This document shows positions 61,842 through 64,000 of a stretch of DNA of 64,000 nucleotides, one piece after another; position 1 is the first letter of the stretch, and each line of letters opens with the position of its first letter. Source of the DNA: Cherax quadricarinatus (taxonomy: Eukaryota; Arthropoda; Malacostraca; Decapoda; Parastacidae); NCBI RefSeq assembly GCF_038502225.1, contig NC_091382.1, positions 14,169,714 to 14,233,713 on the forward strand, given 5' to 3'. The notes beneath the pieces were generated by a model that worked only from the letters and a program-made list of their open reading frames with translations, searched no databases and was not told where the DNA came from. Made by a program: the position numbers and the translations under genes.

Positions 61842-62167
61842 AGAGACATCGACACCATGCCTAACCCTTCTAGGGTAGGGTAGGCGCCTGAGCCCGAGCT
61901 TATAGCTCACAAGACTGTCATTCCCATTAGCCCCCTTGTGGCGGGGATGGCAGACCAGAGAGGCCTAGCTTGTGGCTAGGCCTGGGGACAGTTGGTCCCA
62001 AAGATGAGGAGGTAGTTGTGCCTCCTCCCATGGGAGACTTAGGTCTCAGACACTCCCTAAAGAGGGAGCCAAGGCCGGGCCACCACTTGGAAAAGGCCCG
62101 GGCCGGGAGAATACCGGCTAATCTTTAACTAACTAACTGAATTCGGCTTTAAGTTAGATTACATTAC
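61842..62167 (+). mobile_element. GC-rich ~325-bp insertion with TAAC tail
   Basis: Unlike the AT-rich surroundings: CATTAGCCCCCTTGTGGCGG, AGGCCTAGCTTGTGGC and GGCCCGGGCCGGGAGAATAC, ending CTTTAACTAACTAACTG. The short TAAC tail suggests a SINE or LINE 3' end in + orientation. No ORF. Confidence 0.6.
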
Positions 62168-62282
62168 GTGATGTTGTTAAGTTAGGTTTGGTCTAATAAA
62201 AAAAAATATTTACATAATTTTTAATGAAAATATATATTTATCAATCAGTATAATAATGATATAAAAATTCTTTTTATTTAAG
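62168..62282. repeat. Direct repeat (right), ~115 bp
   Basis: Second copy of 61725-61841 with a few substitutions (ATTTTTAATG for ATTTTCAATG, CAATCAGT for CAAACAGT). Confidence 0.85.
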
Positions 62283-62325
62283 AAAGTTTATATGCCTTCC
62301 TGTTAGCCTTTTATTTTAATAGTGC

Positions 62326-62395
62326 TTTGATAATGTGAGAAGTCACGAAAGCGCTTGGAATTTCACTATTTTCTCACAGTGGTTATTTTATGGTG
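62326..62395 (+). mobile_element. PLE terminal-repeat piece with hammerhead-like core, second copy
   Basis: TTTGATAATGTGAGAAGTCA then CGAAAGCGCTTGG. Same module as 10809-10873. The stem GTGA/TCAC is kept and the loop is GAAG rather than GAAA. It lies upstream of the second PLE in the same orientation. Confidence 0.55.
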
Positions 62396-62463
62396 ATATC
62401 ACCTGTTTACTGTGATCATATTTCTTCAATGGACGCCACACGACTCTCCAAAATGTTCTTACT

Positions 62464-62648
62464 TAACTCTCATAAATAACAATAAAGGCACAATACCGTG
62501 ACTGGAACGATACACAAATAACTCGCACATAAAAGAGAGAAGCTTACGACGACGTGACGGTGTGACTTTGTCAATGGTCCAAGTCGGACCGAAACGTCGT
62601 CGTAAGCTTCTCTCTTTTATGTGCGGGTTATTTGTGTAACTCTCATAA
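62464..62648 (-). mobile_element. Palindromic PLE-type insertion, second subfamily, 12-bp target duplication
   Basis: TAACTCTCATAA at 62464-62475 and 62637-62648. Extension 62476-62510 (35 bp, containing ACCGTGACTGGAACGA). Inverted arms 62511-62555 and 62594-62638 (45 bp, one mismatch) overlap the duplication by two bases. The 38-bp loop holds TCAATGGTCCAAGTCGGACC then GAAACG: stem GGTCC/GGACC followed by GAAAC. It is inserted in the second PLE's 5' region. Confidence 0.85.
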
Positions 62649-62649
62649 T

Positions 62650-63784
62650 TATATTTCGTTTATTTGCCAGTTTTTCTCTGTACTGATCAAGTCCCACAAA
62701 CTTAAAATTCGACTTTATTTTTTAAATAACTGTTTGAACAAGTTTTGCTCAGATTTATTTTATCAAATAGATTCCTTGACATGAGAGTTCGTCCCTTTGA
62801 TGATTTTATGAGAATTATTCTTCAGAAACTTTTTGAAATTACCAAAATAGAAGGAAGTATTCAAAATATTGATAAACAAAAAAATACTCCTTTAATCATG
62901 CCATTCCATCAGAATGTAAACATAGTTTGTTTGATCATTGCTATAATAAACTCAGAAGAATTTGTAATGAACTATAAAACAAATTATAGAGAAAATTAGA
63001 CAGATTAATTGAAAATAGTGATTGCACAAAGCATGTTAATAATTATTTTGTAATTAAATAATCAGATGAAATATTAGATAATAATACAACTGCTACTCTA
63101 GTTTTTGGTTTAAGTTTTGCAACTTCAAAAAAATATTAAATATATTAAAATTGCAAAAGCCTTTTTTAACTTAGGAAAATCTCTGATTAATCCACTGATG
63201 AAATTAATATTAGTAAAGGAATGGTATATAACTCTGTGTTAAAACAAAATATTCTTAAGTGACCTCAAAGATTCTTATTAATAATAAAAAATTGCAACTT
63301 ACTAAAGCAGATAAAATAAATGCAATAGTAATTATGAAAGAAAATAATTACCAAGATAAAATTAATAATCTGGATAATACTGAAAATTATTCTAAATTTA
63401 TTAAGAATCTCTTAGAAACTGTTAACAATAATTTCAATAAAACAGTAAAACTTCTACTGAAAGGCAAAGATGAATTAATTAAAAAATTTACTTCCAATAA
63501 TCCATCTTTACTTTTTGTATTAATTAAAACATACAAACCAGGTAATTCAGTCAGATCAGTTATTAGCTCCATAGGTTCAGTTACCAACAACGTAAATTTA
63601 GTGGATAAATTTAGCACCTTGACTTAAATGATTTTAACATGGTTAGTTTTGATGTTAATTCCTTGATTACAAAAGTTCCTGCTAATGATTTATTAATTTA
63701 CTTATCTGAAGAACTTGTTAATTATGATTTACCATTGCCAGTTCCTACTATCATTAAACTTATTAAAGTTTGTATTTGTAGGTG
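62650..63784 (+). pseudogene. Penelope-like element RT, second copy (N-terminal and fingers part, decayed)
   Basis: Plus strand with frame breaks: 62745-62999 FILSNRFLDMRVRPFDDFMR; 63110-63260 with single-copy ISKGMVYNSVLKQNILK; 63259-63627 TKADKINAIVIMKENNYQ, YVLIKTYKPGNSVRS-like (LFVLIKTYKPGNSVRSVISS); 63650-63780 SFDVNSLITKVPANDLLIYL and VPTIIKLIKVCIC. These match Penelope-like RT blocks and the minus-strand copy at 10925-14715. It stops at about 63784, where a palindromic element begins, so the catalytic core is not in the window. Confidence 0.87.
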
Positions 63785-64000
63785 AATGGTTCAGAGAACC
63801 GACATGTTGATAAATTAGACACATGTGCAACTCTTGGGTATCTTTATTGAGGAAACGTTTCGCCACACAGTGGCTTCATCAGTCCATACAAAGGAGAATC
63901 TTGAAGAACAGGAGGAGAATGAGGTAATCAGTCCCTCAACCTTGAGTCGATGTGGTCAGTCCATCAATCTTGAATAGAATAGAATTCAAGATTGATGGAC
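63785..64000 (-). mobile_element. Palindromic PLE-type insertion cut by the window end
   Basis: The minus strand of 63882-63856 reads CTGATGAAGCCACTGTGTGG then CGAAACG, identical to 23006-23032. The extension side (63785-63810) has GGTTCAGAGAACCGACAT; on the minus strand TGTCGG then TTC-TCT-GAA pairs. The arm centre is GTCCATCAATCTTGAAT (63958-63974) versus ATTCAAGATTGATGGAC (63984-64000), so the second arm starts at the window edge. Confidence 0.85.

Overview
This is a repeat-dominated stretch of an arthropod nuclear genome. A decapod crustacean (crayfish, lobster or shrimp type) is the best inference. The evidence is a ~0.9 kb (TTAGG)n tract (the arthropod telomere motif), a large RTE-type LINE family, Penelope-like elements (PLEs), phase-1 spliced fibronectin type III exons, and very long minisatellites. 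No rRNA, functional tRNA, prokaryotic gene or CRISPR array was found.

One host gene runs along the + strand. Six exons (16865-17017, 31900-32181, 38966-39106, 39288-39440, 47689-47967, 57131-57271) encode FN3 domains. All borders are phase 1. Lengths follow a fixed order, 153 / 282 / 141 / 153 / 279 / 141 bp, so the window holds parts of three tandem copies of a two-FN3 module (141+153 = one FN3 split over two exons; ~280 = one FN3 in one exon). The gene enters before the window and leaves after it. Exons total 1,149 bp; nearly everything else is intronic repeat.

Layout. 1-3930: CTG/CTA triplet desert with a LINE 3' fragment. 3986-5373: decayed minus-strand LINE and a pogo/Tigger-like end. 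5437-10635: 28/17-bp minisatellite. 10800-14715: a minus-strand PLE broken by a second LINE and by two tandem expansions of its own sequence. 14716-16770: simple repeat plus two inverted duplications of RTE/tRNA-like sequence. 17439-21745, 23112-29908, 29909-30231: three further minisatellites. 32401-34146: 16-bp array, then (TTAGG)n. 34660-38840: MITE, (TA)n and an RTE LINE with an uninterrupted EN-RT ORF. 40071-43395: 28-, 30- and 56-bp arrays. 43420-47325: a 20-bp minisatellite that grew from a LINE 3' end and was later hit by a non-autonomous LTR element. 48099-55952: MITEs and three more RTE copies. 57785-61572: 27-, 21- and 70-bp arrays. 61725-64000: a second PLE.

Main discovery candidate: a family of small palindromic retro-insertions (32210-32327, 39626-39770, 56561-56934, 62476-62636, 63785-end, and a decayed one at 57357-57632). 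They have inverted arms up to 167 bp that are perfect, and the four complete ones have a one-sided 32-35-nt extension and 10-12-bp target-site duplications. They carry a hammerhead-like core (stem II plus GAAAC) whose stem changes in a base-paired way, and the tail holds a short hairpin that also covaries. They look like snap-back products of PLE reverse transcription. A second theme is that several minisatellites here are traceable in situ to transposon sequence.
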